Source: Phycisphaerales bacterium
Lineage (GTDB): Bacteria > Planctomycetota > Phycisphaerae > Phycisphaerales > UBA1924
DNA: 64,000 bases
Assembly (NCBI GenBank): GCA_029260515.1
Contig: JAJDDC010000070.1
Span: forward strand, 558,001 to 622,000
Reading direction: 5' to 3'
Positions within the stretch are counted from its first letter, which is position 1. Each line of letters opens with the position of its first letter. This document shows positions 33,029 through 41,567 of the stretch, piece after piece. The translations under genes and the position numbers were made by a program. The notes beneath the pieces were generated by a model. The model was not told the DNA's origin. It ran no database searches and was given only the letters and a program-made list of their open reading frames with translations.

Positions 33029-34636
33029 GTGACCAGCCATCCGCCCATCCCCGACCCCGCCCCGGGCCCCCACGCCGACTCGCCCCCGATCGACTCCGGG
33101 AGCCAGCTTCGCGCCGGTGGTGAGCGCGTCCTCGAATGGGCCGCGGCGTACCTCGACTCGCTCGCCGACCGCCCGGTCCGAACACCCACCGCCCCGGGCG
33201 ACCTGCTGGCCGACCTCCCGCGGCGCCCGCCCGAGCACGCGCCCGCGGACGCGGGCGCCGAGCTCGACGCGATCCTCCGCGACCTCGACGAGAAGATCCT
33301 GCCCCGTCTCGTGCACTGGCAGTCGCCAGATTTCTTCGCGTTCTTCCCGTGCAACCACTCGCCGCCGGCGATCCTCGCGTCGCTCGTCAGCTCCGCGCTC
33401 AACGTCAACGGGATGAACTGGGCCAACTCGCCCGCCGTCACCGAGCTCGAGACCCGCGTGCTCGACTGGATGGCCGGGGCCCTGGGCCTGCCCGACGCGT
33501 TCCGCAGCGACGCCGACAACCGAGGCCTCGGCGGCGGGGGCGTGATCCAGTCCACCGCCTCGGACGCAACGCTCGTTGCCCTGCTCGCCGCCAGGAACCG
33601 GGCCAGGCGCCTGGCGCCCGCCCCGCGCGACCACGCCGCCCTTGTGCGCGAGGAGTTCTGTCTCATCACGAGCGACCAGGCGCACAGCTCGGTCACCAAG
33701 GCGGCGATGGTCGCGGGCATCGCCTCCGGGCCCGACGACGATCGGCACGTCCGCCTCGTGCGTACGGACCCCCAGGGACGGATGGACACGCACGAGCTTG
33801 GACGCATCGTGGGCGAGCTGCTCGCGGGCCGCAGCGGCGACCCCCCGGCGCCCGCCCCGATCTTCGTGTCCGCGACGCTCGGCACGACCTCCACCGGCGC
33901 GATCGACGACGTCGCCGCCATCCGCGCCGCGCTCGACCGCGCCGCCCTCGAGCACACGGGTTCGCCGTGGGGTGGCTGGCTGCACGTGGACGCCGCGTGG
34001 GCGGGCGCCGCCCTGGTCTGCCCCGAGCACCGGGCCATGGGCGCGGGCCTCGCTCACGCCGACTCGATCTGCGTCAACCCCCACAAGTGGCTGCTGACCA
34101 ACTTCGACTGCGACCTCTTCTGGACGCGCAGCCGACGCGACGTGACCGACGCGCTCTCGCTCACGCCCGAGTACCTCCGCAACGACGCCTCCGAGAGCGG
34201 CGCGGTCATCGACTACCGCGACTGGCAGGTCCCCCTGGGGCGGAGTTTCCGGGCACTCAAGCTCTGGTTCGTGCTGCGCATGTACGGCCTGGACGCGCTG
34301 CGCGCGCATATCCGAAGGCACGTCGCGCTGGCAGAGTGTCTCGAGGCGCGGGTCCTGGCCGACGAACGCTTCGACGTGCCGGTCCCGCGTTCGCTCTCGC
34401 TCGTGTGCCTGAGTCTGCGCGCGGGCGACGAGGCGACCGCCGCGCTGCTCGAACATGTCAACGCCTCGGGGCGGGCGCTGGTCTCGCACGCGCGTCTTGC
34501 GGCCCGGGGCGACGAGGCGGGGCGCCTGGTCATCCGTGTCGCGATCGGGGCGACGCTGACCTCCCGTGCACACGTCGAGGCCCTGTGGACGCTGCTGTGC
34601 GCCGGGACCGACGCGGTGCTAGGCTCTGCGCCATGA
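33029..34636 (+). CDS. Group II PLP-dependent decarboxylase (aromatic-L-amino-acid decarboxylase-like)
   Basis: A 535-residue fold-type I PLP enzyme of the DDC/glutamate-decarboxylase group. It has the group's substrate-entry phrase 'HWQSPDFFAFFPCNHSPPAI', 'NVNGMNWANSPAVTELETRV', a Gly-rich 'GVIQSTASDATLVALLAARN' and 'WLHVDAAWAGAALVCPEHR'. The PLP lysine is in 'ICVNPHKWLLTNFDCDLFW'. The HWQSP.F opening and overall layout resemble tryptophan/tyrosine/DOPA decarboxylases, but the exact amino acid is not certain. GTG at 33029 avoids a longer low-complexity start. The stop overlaps the following lipoprotein start (ATGA). Confidence 0.88.
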   Translation: MTSHPPIPDPAPGPHADSPPIDSGSQLRAGGERVLEWAAAYLDSLADRPVRTPTAPGDLLADLPRRPPEHAPADAGAELDAILRDLDEKILPRLVHWQSPDFFAFFPCNHSPPAILASLVSSALNVNGMNWANSPAVTELETRVLDWMAGALGLPDAFRSDADNRGLGGGGVIQSTASDATLVALLAARNRARRLAPAPRDHAALVREEFCLITSDQAHSSVTKAAMVAGIASGPDDDRHVRLVRTDPQGRMDTHELGRIVGELLAGRSGDPPAPAPIFVSATLGTTSTGAIDDVAAIRAALDRAALEHTGSPWGGWLHVDAAWAGAALVCPEHRAMGAGLAHADSICVNPHKWLLTNFDCDLFWTRSRRDVTDALSLTPEYLRNDASESGAVIDYRDWQVPLGRSFRALKLWFVLRMYGLDALRAHIRRHVALAECLEARVLADERFDVPVPRSLSLVCLSLRAGDEATAALLEHVNASGRALVSHARLAARGDEAGRLVIRVAIGATLTSRAHVEALWTLLCAGTDAVLGSAP

Positions 34637-35286
34637 CCCGCACGAGGCCTGTGTTTGTTTGCCTGACGCTCATGCTCGCCCCGCTGGCGCTGCTCGGCTG
34701 CCGCACGCCCGGGGACCAGGTCTCCACGACCGTCGCGCCAGGGCGGTACGCCGAGGCGTTCGACCAGACCCGCGACCTGCTCGCCTCGTACCAGTTCACC
34801 CTCGAACGCGTGGACGCCCGGGCCGGCGTCATCACCACCCAGCCCAAGGCGACCACCGGCCTGGCGACCCCGTGGGACCGCGAGCAGTCCTCGCTGACCG
34901 ACGAGTGGGCGGACCTGCTCAACCAGCACGAGCGCCAAGTCCGCGTGACGTTCGTGCCCACGGGCGACGGGCCCGCGGGGCTCGACGAGCCGGGCGACCG
35001 CACGCCCGAGATCGATCTGCGCGAGATTGACGGGCCCCTCGAGGCCCGCTTCGAGGTCACGGTGCTCCGTGTGAGCGTGCCCGGGCACCGGATCGAGACG
35101 TCCGCGATCGGGCTGAGCTCGCGCTGGGGCGACCCGCAGATGACACGCCGGGGCGTCGGCTCGGCCGACCGCCTGCCCCTGCGCACCGACGACGCGCTGG
35201 CCGCCCGCCTCAACGACGCGCTGCGTCGTCGCCTGGGCATGGGCGCGCCGCACGACGAGGACGCGGTCTACACGCTCTCGGACTGA
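34633..35286 (+). CDS. Putative outer-membrane or periplasmic lipoprotein
   Basis: A 217-residue protein with a lipoprotein signal: 'LTLMLAPLALLGC' puts the lipobox Cys at about residue 23. The mature part has no family I recognise; it opens 'YAEAFDQTRDLLASYQFTLE' and may be a small alpha-beta fold like other bacterial assembly lipoproteins. It is coupled to the decarboxylase by an ATGA overlap and ends inside the 3' end of the convergent LuxR gene (19-bp overlap). Confidence 0.65.
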   Translation: MTRTRPVFVCLTLMLAPLALLGCRTPGDQVSTTVAPGRYAEAFDQTRDLLASYQFTLERVDARAGVITTQPKATTGLATPWDREQSSLTDEWADLLNQHERQVRVTFVPTGDGPAGLDEPGDRTPEIDLREIDGPLEARFEVTVLRVSVPGHRIETSAIGLSSRWGDPQMTRRGVGSADRLPLRTDDALAARLNDALRRRLGMGAPHDEDAVYTLSD

Positions 35287-36188
35287 CGAGCGCCCGCCGC
35301 GCCCGCCGCGCCCGCCGTGCCCCGCGCCGACACGCCGGCCTTGGGTTCAACTTGTGCGCCTGCGCGTCGTGCGTCGCCCGACGCCGGACGCCCCGCCGCC
35401 CACTCCGGGAAGCCAAGCGCCCGAGCGACCAGCTCGCCACGCGTCGAGGCGCCGAGCTTGTGGTGCAGGTTCTTGACGTGGTCGTGGACCGTGTGCGGGC
35501 TGCGCCCGATCCGCTCGGCGATCAGGCGGACGCTCAGGCCCTGGATCAGCAGGCCCAGAACCGCGGTCTCCCGCTCGGTCAGCCACGGGCTCCGGCCCGC
35601 CTCGCCCGGGGCCAGCGCCAGCGCCGCGCGGGCGCCGAGCATCGGACCGACCGCCCGCAGCGCGGCGGCGATCCGCTCGCCCGCGCCCGCGTGGTCGGTG
35701 TCAACCGCGACGAGACACTCGATCAGGCGGGCGGTGGTGTCGCCGTCGTTGGCGCCGTCGATGCTGATCGCCGCCGAGACGATCTCGTGGATCTCGAACC
35801 CCTGCCAGAGCCGCCCCCGCCCGTCGCCTCCCGTCGGTGGGCTGACGCGTCCAACACGCGCCGCCCCGGGCTCGGGCCCCGGGGGCGCGAGCGCGCCGAT
35901 GCGTCGCTCTCGCTCGACGCGGGAACGGACCAGCAGGACCGGGTTCTCGCGGGGCGACGAGCCGGCGCGCACCCAGACGCCCGCGGCCTCGAGCGACGGC
36001 GGGGAACCCGCCCCGCCGCGGAGCCAGACCAGCACACACACCGAGTGCACCCCCCCGAGCCTGGTCAGGCTGGCCGCGGCCAGGTCCGCCCAGTCGGGCG
36101 TCGCGACCGCGGGCAGGCGCAGCACATCCTGGGCGAGCTCGACGGTTTCGCGCAGCTGACTCTGGATATGTCCACCGCCTGGGTTCAC
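35268..36188 (-). CDS. LuxR-type transcriptional regulator
   Basis: A 306-residue protein with a LuxR helix-turn-helix near the C-terminus: 'LTERETAVLGLLIQGLSVRL' followed by 'IAERIGRSPHTVHDHVKNLH' and 'KLGASTRGELVARALG'. The roughly 200 residues before it have no receiver, autoinducer or ATPase motifs I recognise, but length and position suggest a sensory domain. GTG at 36188 is the first good start. The 440-bp region upstream contains a 22-bp inverted repeat (36458-36479), a plausible binding site. Regulon unknown. Confidence 0.82.
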   Translation of the reverse strand: MNPGGGHIQSQLRETVELAQDVLRLPAVATPDWADLAAASLTRLGGVHSVCVLVWLRGGAGSPPSLEAAGVWVRAGSSPRENPVLLVRSRVERERRIGALAPPGPEPGAARVGRVSPPTGGDGRGRLWQGFEIHEIVSAAISIDGANDGDTTARLIECLVAVDTDHAGAGERIAAALRAVGPMLGARAALALAPGEAGRSPWLTERETAVLGLLIQGLSVRLIAERIGRSPHTVHDHVKNLHHKLGASTRGELVARALGFPEWAAGRPASGDARRAGAQVEPKAGVSARGTAGAAGAAGARQSESV

Positions 36189-36628
36189 CCGCGGGCCTTT
36201 CGCTGAGAAAGCGCCTCGCGTCCCGGCTCGGGAGGCAGGGCGGGACCGCGCCGAACGCCGGGCCCCCTCTCTCTCGCGTCGTCCACGGCGTCCGAGGTGA
36301 ACACCCCCCAGCCTACCAGAACCGGGGGATCGCTAGTCCATTCCCATGTACGATTCGTCCCCTGAGGCTCCCTGCGTGCGCGCCAGGGGCTGCGCCGGGG
36401 AGGATCCCCCAGATTCCCACACGCACGCAGCCCATTGCCTGCAAAGACGTTCGAGTCGGCAATTCCGGCACAAATTGCCACGGCGGGTGGCCCGGGGGTG
36501 ATCCATGAGGCACATTGGCCATGCGTGGCCGACTGGGGTGGTCACGCGGGACTGGGGTCGCCTCTCTCACTACCCCGGAGATCCAAGCTGGCTCCGTTTG
36601 GCCGGCGCCAGGGATGGATAGGAACTCC
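36189..36628. promoter_or_regulatory. 440-bp regulatory region with nested inverted repeats
   Basis: Lies between the divergent LuxR gene and a hypothetical gene. It contains CTGCGTGCG (36372-36380) pairing with CGCACGCAG (36422-36430); inside that loop, GGGGA-GGA-TCCCC (36397-36409). Further right is a clean lux-box-like inverted repeat, GGCAATT-n8-AATTGCC (36458-36479). The region is less GC-rich than its surroundings in parts. Short frames on the minus strand exist but look non-coding. A leader structure plus an operator is the best reading. Confidence 0.5.
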
Positions 36629-37276
36629 ATGCGTGCACCGTCGCCGCATCTCGGATTCCGGTTTATTACAACCGGCTGGCAGGCAAGCGTCCTGCAGACG
36701 CTCGAAGAGCGTCACCTCGTGGCATGGTCGCCCACGGCCCGTGTGCGCACGGACTTCGCCGCGGGCATCACACAGTTCCTCTCGGCCCAGCCCGGCCTGG
36801 CGTTGTGCGTCCTCCAGGGACGCGCGATCACCTCGCTCGACGCGCTGTGCCACCAGTTCGAACGCCAGATCCCGGGGGCGCCCCTGGACCGGCGTATCGG
36901 GGGCACGCGTGGCCTGACCGCGCTGCTCCGCGAACACAGCCCGCTGCCCGGGCGCCCCGCGCCCCGCCAGCGCGTCATCCTCTGGAACGACGCGGACATC
37001 CTGCTCCGCGCCGACGAGGAGTTGTTCGGGCGCGTCGTGGACGTGATCAGCGGCACCGCCGCCGAGATGGAGTACGCCTCTGACGACCACCTGCTGGTGC
37101 AGCGTGGTGTGTATGTGGGCGGGCCGACGCTCAAGGAATACGCCTCCGATGCGCGGGGGCAGTTCCAGCGCTGGCACGCGACCGGGGACGACGAGGCCTT
37201 CTGGTCCGTCGTCTCGGGCCTCGAACGCCCGCCGATGCAGCGCACGCCCATCGAGCAGATCACCGGGCGGCGGTAG
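36629..37276 (+). CDS. Hypothetical protein
   Basis: A 215-residue soluble protein with no signal peptide. I chose ATG at 36629 because AGGA lies five bases upstream; a longer frame exists to 36515. Blocks such as 'LALCVLQGRAITSLDALCHQ', 'QRVILWNDADILLRADEELF' and 'VVDVISGTAAEMEYASDDHL' suggest an alpha-beta nucleotide-binding-like fold with a WNDAD strand, but Walker A is absent. I recognise no family. It precedes rsmD by 66 bp. Confidence 0.6.
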   Translation: MRAPSPHLGFRFITTGWQASVLQTLEERHLVAWSPTARVRTDFAAGITQFLSAQPGLALCVLQGRAITSLDALCHQFERQIPGAPLDRRIGGTRGLTALLREHSPLPGRPAPRQRVILWNDADILLRADEELFGRVVDVISGTAAEMEYASDDHLLVQRGVYVGGPTLKEYASDARGQFQRWHATGDDEAFWSVVSGLERPPMQRTPIEQITGRR

Positions 37277-37342
37277 CCCACGCCAATAACAGAGAGTTGA
37301 TCCCGGCTTGACTCGGGCCCGCGCCGGAGCTTTGGTCGCCTC

Positions 37343-38116
37343 GTGCGCATCATCGCCGGCGAGTTCCGCAGACGACGCCTGGAGGGCCCGCCCAAGGGCG
37401 CGACCACCAGGCCCCTGCCCGATGCGGTCCGCGAGGCGATCTTCAACCTGCTCCGGGGGCACTTCGAGGGCGTGGACGTGCTCGACCTGTTCTCGGGCAC
37501 GGGCTCGTTCGGGATCGAGGCGCTGTCGCGGGGCGCCCGCCGCGCCGTGATGGTCGAGCGTGATCGGCGGACGGCGGACGTGTTGCGTCGGAACGCGGAG
37601 GCGGTCGGCGCCGGCGCGCGTGCCGAGGTCGTCGTGGGCGACGCGCTCGGGCCCGCGGCGCTGAACCGGTGCCCGAAGCCCGCGCACGTCATTTTCCTCG
37701 ACCCGCCGTACGACCTGGTCCGCGACCCGGCCGGGTGGGTGCGCGTGCGCGCACAGGCGGCCCGCCTGGCGCAGATGCTCACGCCCACGGGGTACTTAAT
37801 CCTGCGCACCCCGCACCCGTTCGTGCACGACCTGGACCCGATCACGGGCGAGGCTGTCGCGCCCACGGAGGCAAAAGCGCGCCTCGCGAGCGCAAAGGCC
37901 GCGGCCCTCGAGCGGGCGATGGAGTCCGAGGACGAGGTTCTCGCGCCCCCGCCCCAGCGCCGCCTGGTGGCGGTGGACCCGTCGATCCCCGGCGCGATCG
38001 GGCCCGAGACGCACGACTACCGCAACACCGCGGTCCACCTGTACATGCGGGACCCGGGCGATCACGCGTCCGGGGTAGACAGCGCCGAGACGGGCGATCC
38101 GTCCCCGGCGACGTAG
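37343..38116 (+). CDS. rsmD: 16S rRNA (guanine-966 N2)-methyltransferase RsmD
   Basis: A 257-residue SAM-dependent methyltransferase. It opens 'MRIIAGEFRRRRLEGP', the family's RI-x-G-x-x-[RK] start. The SAM motif I is 'VLDLFSGTGSFGIEALSRGA', and the catalytic DPPY is in 'HVIFLDPPYDLV'. RsmD normally is about 185-200 residues; the extra C-terminal 60 residues here contain no motif I know. GTG at 37343 is the start. The helicase-nuclease gene begins 9 bp after its end. Confidence 0.88.
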   Translation: MRIIAGEFRRRRLEGPPKGATTRPLPDAVREAIFNLLRGHFEGVDVLDLFSGTGSFGIEALSRGARRAVMVERDRRTADVLRRNAEAVGAGARAEVVVGDALGPAALNRCPKPAHVIFLDPPYDLVRDPAGWVRVRAQAARLAQMLTPTGYLILRTPHPFVHDLDPITGEAVAPTEAKARLASAKAAALERAMESEDEVLAPPPQRRLVAVDPSIPGAIGPETHDYRNTAVHLYMRDPGDHASGVDSAETGDPSPAT

Positions 38117-38125
38117 ACTCGCCCC

Positions 38126-41100
38126 GTGCCCGGCGACCCCCTCCAAGGACTCAACGAGGCCCAGCGCGAGGCGGTGTCGCACGCCGGCTCGCCCCTGGCC
38201 GTCCTCGCGGGGCCGGGCACGGGCAAGACCCGGGTGATCACGCGGCGTGTGGCGCACATGATCGAGGCCCGCGGCATCGACCCCGGCAAGATCGTTGCGC
38301 TGACGTTCACGAACAAGGCCGGCGAGGAGCTGCGCGACCGCCTGGCGGAGCTTCTCTCGCGCTCGGTCGCCGAGTCTGTGCACTGCTTCACGTTCCACGC
38401 CTTCGGGCGCCGCCTGCTCCGGCGTTTCGCGGACATCGCGGGCCTGGGTGTCGAGCCCCAGCTCACCGACTCGGCCCAGGAGCGTCGCCTGCTCCGCGAG
38501 CTTGTCGATCGGGGCGGGCACTTCCGCGAGTACGCGGGCGAGGGGCTCGAGTCGGCGATCGACCGCACGCGCCGTGTGATGCGCGACCTGGAGCAACGGG
38601 CGATGCCGCCCGCCGAGGCGATCGCCAGGGTCGAGGACCGCCTGGGCGGGCTGGGCGCGGACCCCGAGCACGCGGGCGAGCGGGGGGAGCTGCGCCGGTA
38701 CCTCGAGGCGGCCCGCCTGGGCGAGGCCTACGCCCGCGAGCGCGAGGCCCGCGGCTGGGTCGGGTACTCGGACATGATCCTCCGCCCGATCGCGCTCTTG
38801 CGCGACAGCGAGATTGTCCGCGACATCTGCCACAACGACTACCGGCACTACGTCGTCGATGAGTTCCAGGACGTGGACCGGGCGCAGGTCGAGCTGCTCA
38901 AGGCGTTGGCGCCGCCCGCGTCGAACCCGGACCTGTGCGTGGTGGGTGACGACGACCAGTCGATCTATGCGTTCCGCGGCGCCGACGAGCTGGCGTTCGC
39001 GCGCTTCGACGCGACGTGGGACGGCTCGCGGACGATCCCGCTCCGCGAGAGCTATCGGTCGCAGGAGCCGATCGTCCGGGCGGCCCACGCGGTGATCCGG
39101 CGCGCCTCGTCGCGGTTCGCCCCCGACAAGGTCGTCGAGCGGGCGGACACGCTGGCCAGCGAAAAGCCCGCGCCCGGGGCGGGGGTCGGGGTCGTGGCGC
39201 TGGAGGAGTACACGGAGGATGGCGAGGCGATCGCGGCGATGGTGCGCACGGCCCTGGAACGCGAGCCCGGGCGCCGGCGCGGCGACTTCGCCGTCATCGC
39301 GCGCACACACGCGGACCTGGGACGCATCCACACCGCCCTGGAGATCGAGGGCGTGCCGACCCGGATCGCACGCACGCCCAGCCCCTTCGAGGACGATGGC
39401 GTGCGCGACGTTATGGCTTGGGTGGACGTGATCCTCGACCCCGAGGCGGTCTGGGCGGCGCAGCGACTGCTGTGGCGCCCGCCCATGTCTGTCGAGCCGG
39501 CGACGATCGCGGCGTGGGGGCGGGCGTACCGGCGCGCGCGGGCGGAGGCCGAGGCGGGCACGGGCGAGCACGGAACGGGCGGGTTCCTCGCGTGGCTCGG
39601 TTCGGTCGGCGGGGCGGAGCACGAGGCGGCACGCACGCGCATCAGCGAGCTGCGCACGGGCCTCGTCGCGCTCGCGGCCAAGGCGCCCGCGGACGAGGCG
39701 ATCGCGGGGATTGTGCGTGAGTCGGGGGCCGCGCACGCGGAGCTGCTGGGCGCGCGCGAGCGGGCGCGCCGGGTCGCGGCCCTGGTCGCGCTGCTCCGGT
39801 TTGCGCGCGCCAGGCGGGACCGCCTGGAGGCGCCGGGTGATCTGCGGGCGTTCCGCGAGTATCTCAACGAGCTGGACGACAGCGAGCGCAACAAGGCCGC
39901 GGGCGACCCCGGCGACGTGCTCGAGCCCGAGTCCGCGGACGCGGAGGACGCGGACGCGGTCACCCTGCTCACGGCCCACGCCGCCAAGGGCCTCGAGTTC
40001 GACACTGTGTTTCTGCCACGCGTCATGCCCCAGCACGGGTACCCCAAGTCCCGGCGCGACGACGACGAGGCGACGCCCGCGGCGGTGCTCGAGGCGTTCG
40101 GGGAGGAGTGCGGGGACGCGGCGGCGCGGCACGAGGACGAGGAACGCCGGGTCTTCTACGTCGCGCTCACGCGCGCGCGCCGGCGCCTCGAGATGTTGGC
40201 GAAGATCCCGAAGAAAACGAACGCGCTGCATTTCACGCTCGAGCTACTCGACGACGGGCTGGCGACGCGGCGCGACTCGAGCGACGTGTTCGTCGAGGCC
40301 GACGAGGCGGGGGTGTCGTCGGTCTCGCGGGGGGCGCTGGACCGCGAGTCGGCGCGGTACGCGGCCCGGGTGGGGCGGGGGGTGCGGCTGACGGACGCCC
40401 GTCGGGCGGCGCGGCTGGACGCGGCCGTGGCGCTCGACGGGGCGGACCTGGCGGGATCGGGGGCGGGTGAGACTGCTGGCGAGGACGCGATCGCGGCGAT
40501 GGCCGAGCGGATGGCCCGCGACGCGTGGCGCCTGGCCGCGGTGGCGCACGTGGAGGCGCACGGGCGGGCTCCCGAGTGGGCACAGGCGCGGGGCGTGGGC
40601 GACGAGGCGCGGGCGCTCGCCGCGAGCATCAACGCGGGCGGCGCTGAAGAGGCGCCGGATGTTGCTCCTGCGCTGGCGATGAAGCCGCCCCTGAGCCTGA
40701 GCTACTCGGCGATCAACGCGTACGAGCAGTGCCCGCGGTGTTATTACCTGCGTCGCGTGCTGGGGCTGGACGAGGCGCCGAGCGACGCGCTGCTCGTGGG
40801 CAACATCGTGCACGAGGCGCTCGAGAAGCTGGTCAGCGAGCGGATGGTCGCGGAGTCGGAGGGGCGAGAGGGGCCCGCGCTCTCGACGCTGGCGGGGCGG
40901 GCGCGCGCGAAGCTGGCGCGTGCGATGGCGGCCCGGGGCGAGACGGACGCGGGGCTGGGGGCGCAGGTCGAGGCGCTGGCGGGCGCCGGCGCGGGCATGC
41001 TCGACGAGCCGGGCGTGCAGGTGCTGGAGGTCGAGCGGAGCCTGCGCTTCCCCTTCGAGTGCGCCGGGCACGAGCACACGATCACGGCCAAACTCGACCG

Positions 41101-41440
41101 GATCGATCAGCTCCACGCGCCGGACGGCGGGACGCTGTTGAGGATCGTCGATTACAAGACGGGTCGGGCGAGCAAGAAGCTGCTCGAACCAAAGAAGGAC
41201 GACCTGCAGATGTGCATCTACGCGATGGCGGTCCGGCACGAGTTCGGCTGCGAGGCCCGGGGCGTCGCGGAGTACTGGGTGCTGAGCACGGGCCAGCGTG
41301 GGCGGATCGGGCTGGACGAACTCGACCTGGACAAGGCCCGCAACAAGATGGGACGCGCGATCGAGGGCATGCTCGCGGGCGAGTTCTCGAGCAAGGCGAA
41401 GACGTGCACCGGGCCGTGCTCGATCTTCGGGGGTGGGTGA
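38126..41440 (+). CDS. UvrD/Rep-like helicase fused to a PD-(D/E)XK nuclease with possible Fe-S site
   Basis: A 1104-residue chain. The helicase has Walker A 'LAGPGTGKTRVITRRVAHMI', motif II 'YVVDEFQDVDRAQVEL', motif III 'VVGDDDQSIYAFRGAD', motif IV-V 'LRESYRSQEPIVRAAHAVIR' and 'LLTAHAAKGLEFDTVFLPRV'. The C-terminal 400 residues include a RecB/AddB-type nuclease opening 'YSAINAYEQCPRCYYLRRVL', 'GNIVHEALEKL' and the catalytic 'LRIVDYKTGRASKK'. Cys pairs in 'EQCPRC' and the C-terminal 'CTGPC' could form the iron-staple found in AddB/Cas4-type nucleases. No AddA/AddB or RecC/RecD partner is nearby. It likely acts in DNA repair or end processing. Confidence 0.9.
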   Translation: MPGDPLQGLNEAQREAVSHAGSPLAVLAGPGTGKTRVITRRVAHMIEARGIDPGKIVALTFTNKAGEELRDRLAELLSRSVAESVHCFTFHAFGRRLLRRFADIAGLGVEPQLTDSAQERRLLRELVDRGGHFREYAGEGLESAIDRTRRVMRDLEQRAMPPAEAIARVEDRLGGLGADPEHAGERGELRRYLEAARLGEAYAREREARGWVGYSDMILRPIALLRDSEIVRDICHNDYRHYVVDEFQDVDRAQVELLKALAPPASNPDLCVVGDDDQSIYAFRGADELAFARFDATWDGSRTIPLRESYRSQEPIVRAAHAVIRRASSRFAPDKVVERADTLASEKPAPGAGVGVVALEEYTEDGEAIAAMVRTALEREPGRRRGDFAVIARTHADLGRIHTALEIEGVPTRIARTPSPFEDDGVRDVMAWVDVILDPEAVWAAQRLLWRPPMSVEPATIAAWGRAYRRARAEAEAGTGEHGTGGFLAWLGSVGGAEHEAARTRISELRTGLVALAAKAPADEAIAGIVRESGAAHAELLGARERARRVAALVALLRFARARRDRLEAPGDLRAFREYLNELDDSERNKAAGDPGDVLEPESADAEDADAVTLLTAHAAKGLEFDTVFLPRVMPQHGYPKSRRDDDEATPAAVLEAFGEECGDAAARHEDEERRVFYVALTRARRRLEMLAKIPKKTNALHFTLELLDDGLATRRDSSDVFVEADEAGVSSVSRGALDRESARYAARVGRGVRLTDARRAARLDAAVALDGADLAGSGAGETAGEDAIAAMAERMARDAWRLAAVAHVEAHGRAPEWAQARGVGDEARALAASINAGGAEEAPDVAPALAMKPPLSLSYSAINAYEQCPRCYYLRRVLGLDEAPSDALLVGNIVHEALEKLVSERMVAESEGREGPALSTLAGRARAKLARAMAARGETDAGLGAQVEALAGAGAGMLDEPGVQVLEVERSLRFPFECAGHEHTITAKLDRIDQLHAPDGGTLLRIVDYKTGRASKKLLEPKKDDLQMCIYAMAVRHEFGCEARGVAEYWVLSTGQRGRIGLDELDLDKARNKMGRAIEGMLAGEFSSKAKTCTGPCSIFGGG

Positions 41441-41567
41441 GCCCGGGCACCGACCCTCGGCGTGTGGCGGCGGTCCTCGCAACCCGACCGGGGCGTGGGG
41501 GTAGGCTCTTGACGGGGTCGCGGGCATCGATCGATCGCCCTGACGCCCATGTTCACCGGGAGCCCGG

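Noticed and set aside
36333..36545. 70-codon minus-strand frame with a CxxC-like stretch in the LuxR upstream region
   Set aside because: No ribosome-binding site and it covers the inverted repeats; structure of the DNA explains the region better than coding.
37796..40231. Long minus-strand frame opposite rsmD and the helicase
   Set aside because: Antisense of the helicase and rsmD; no recognisable family.
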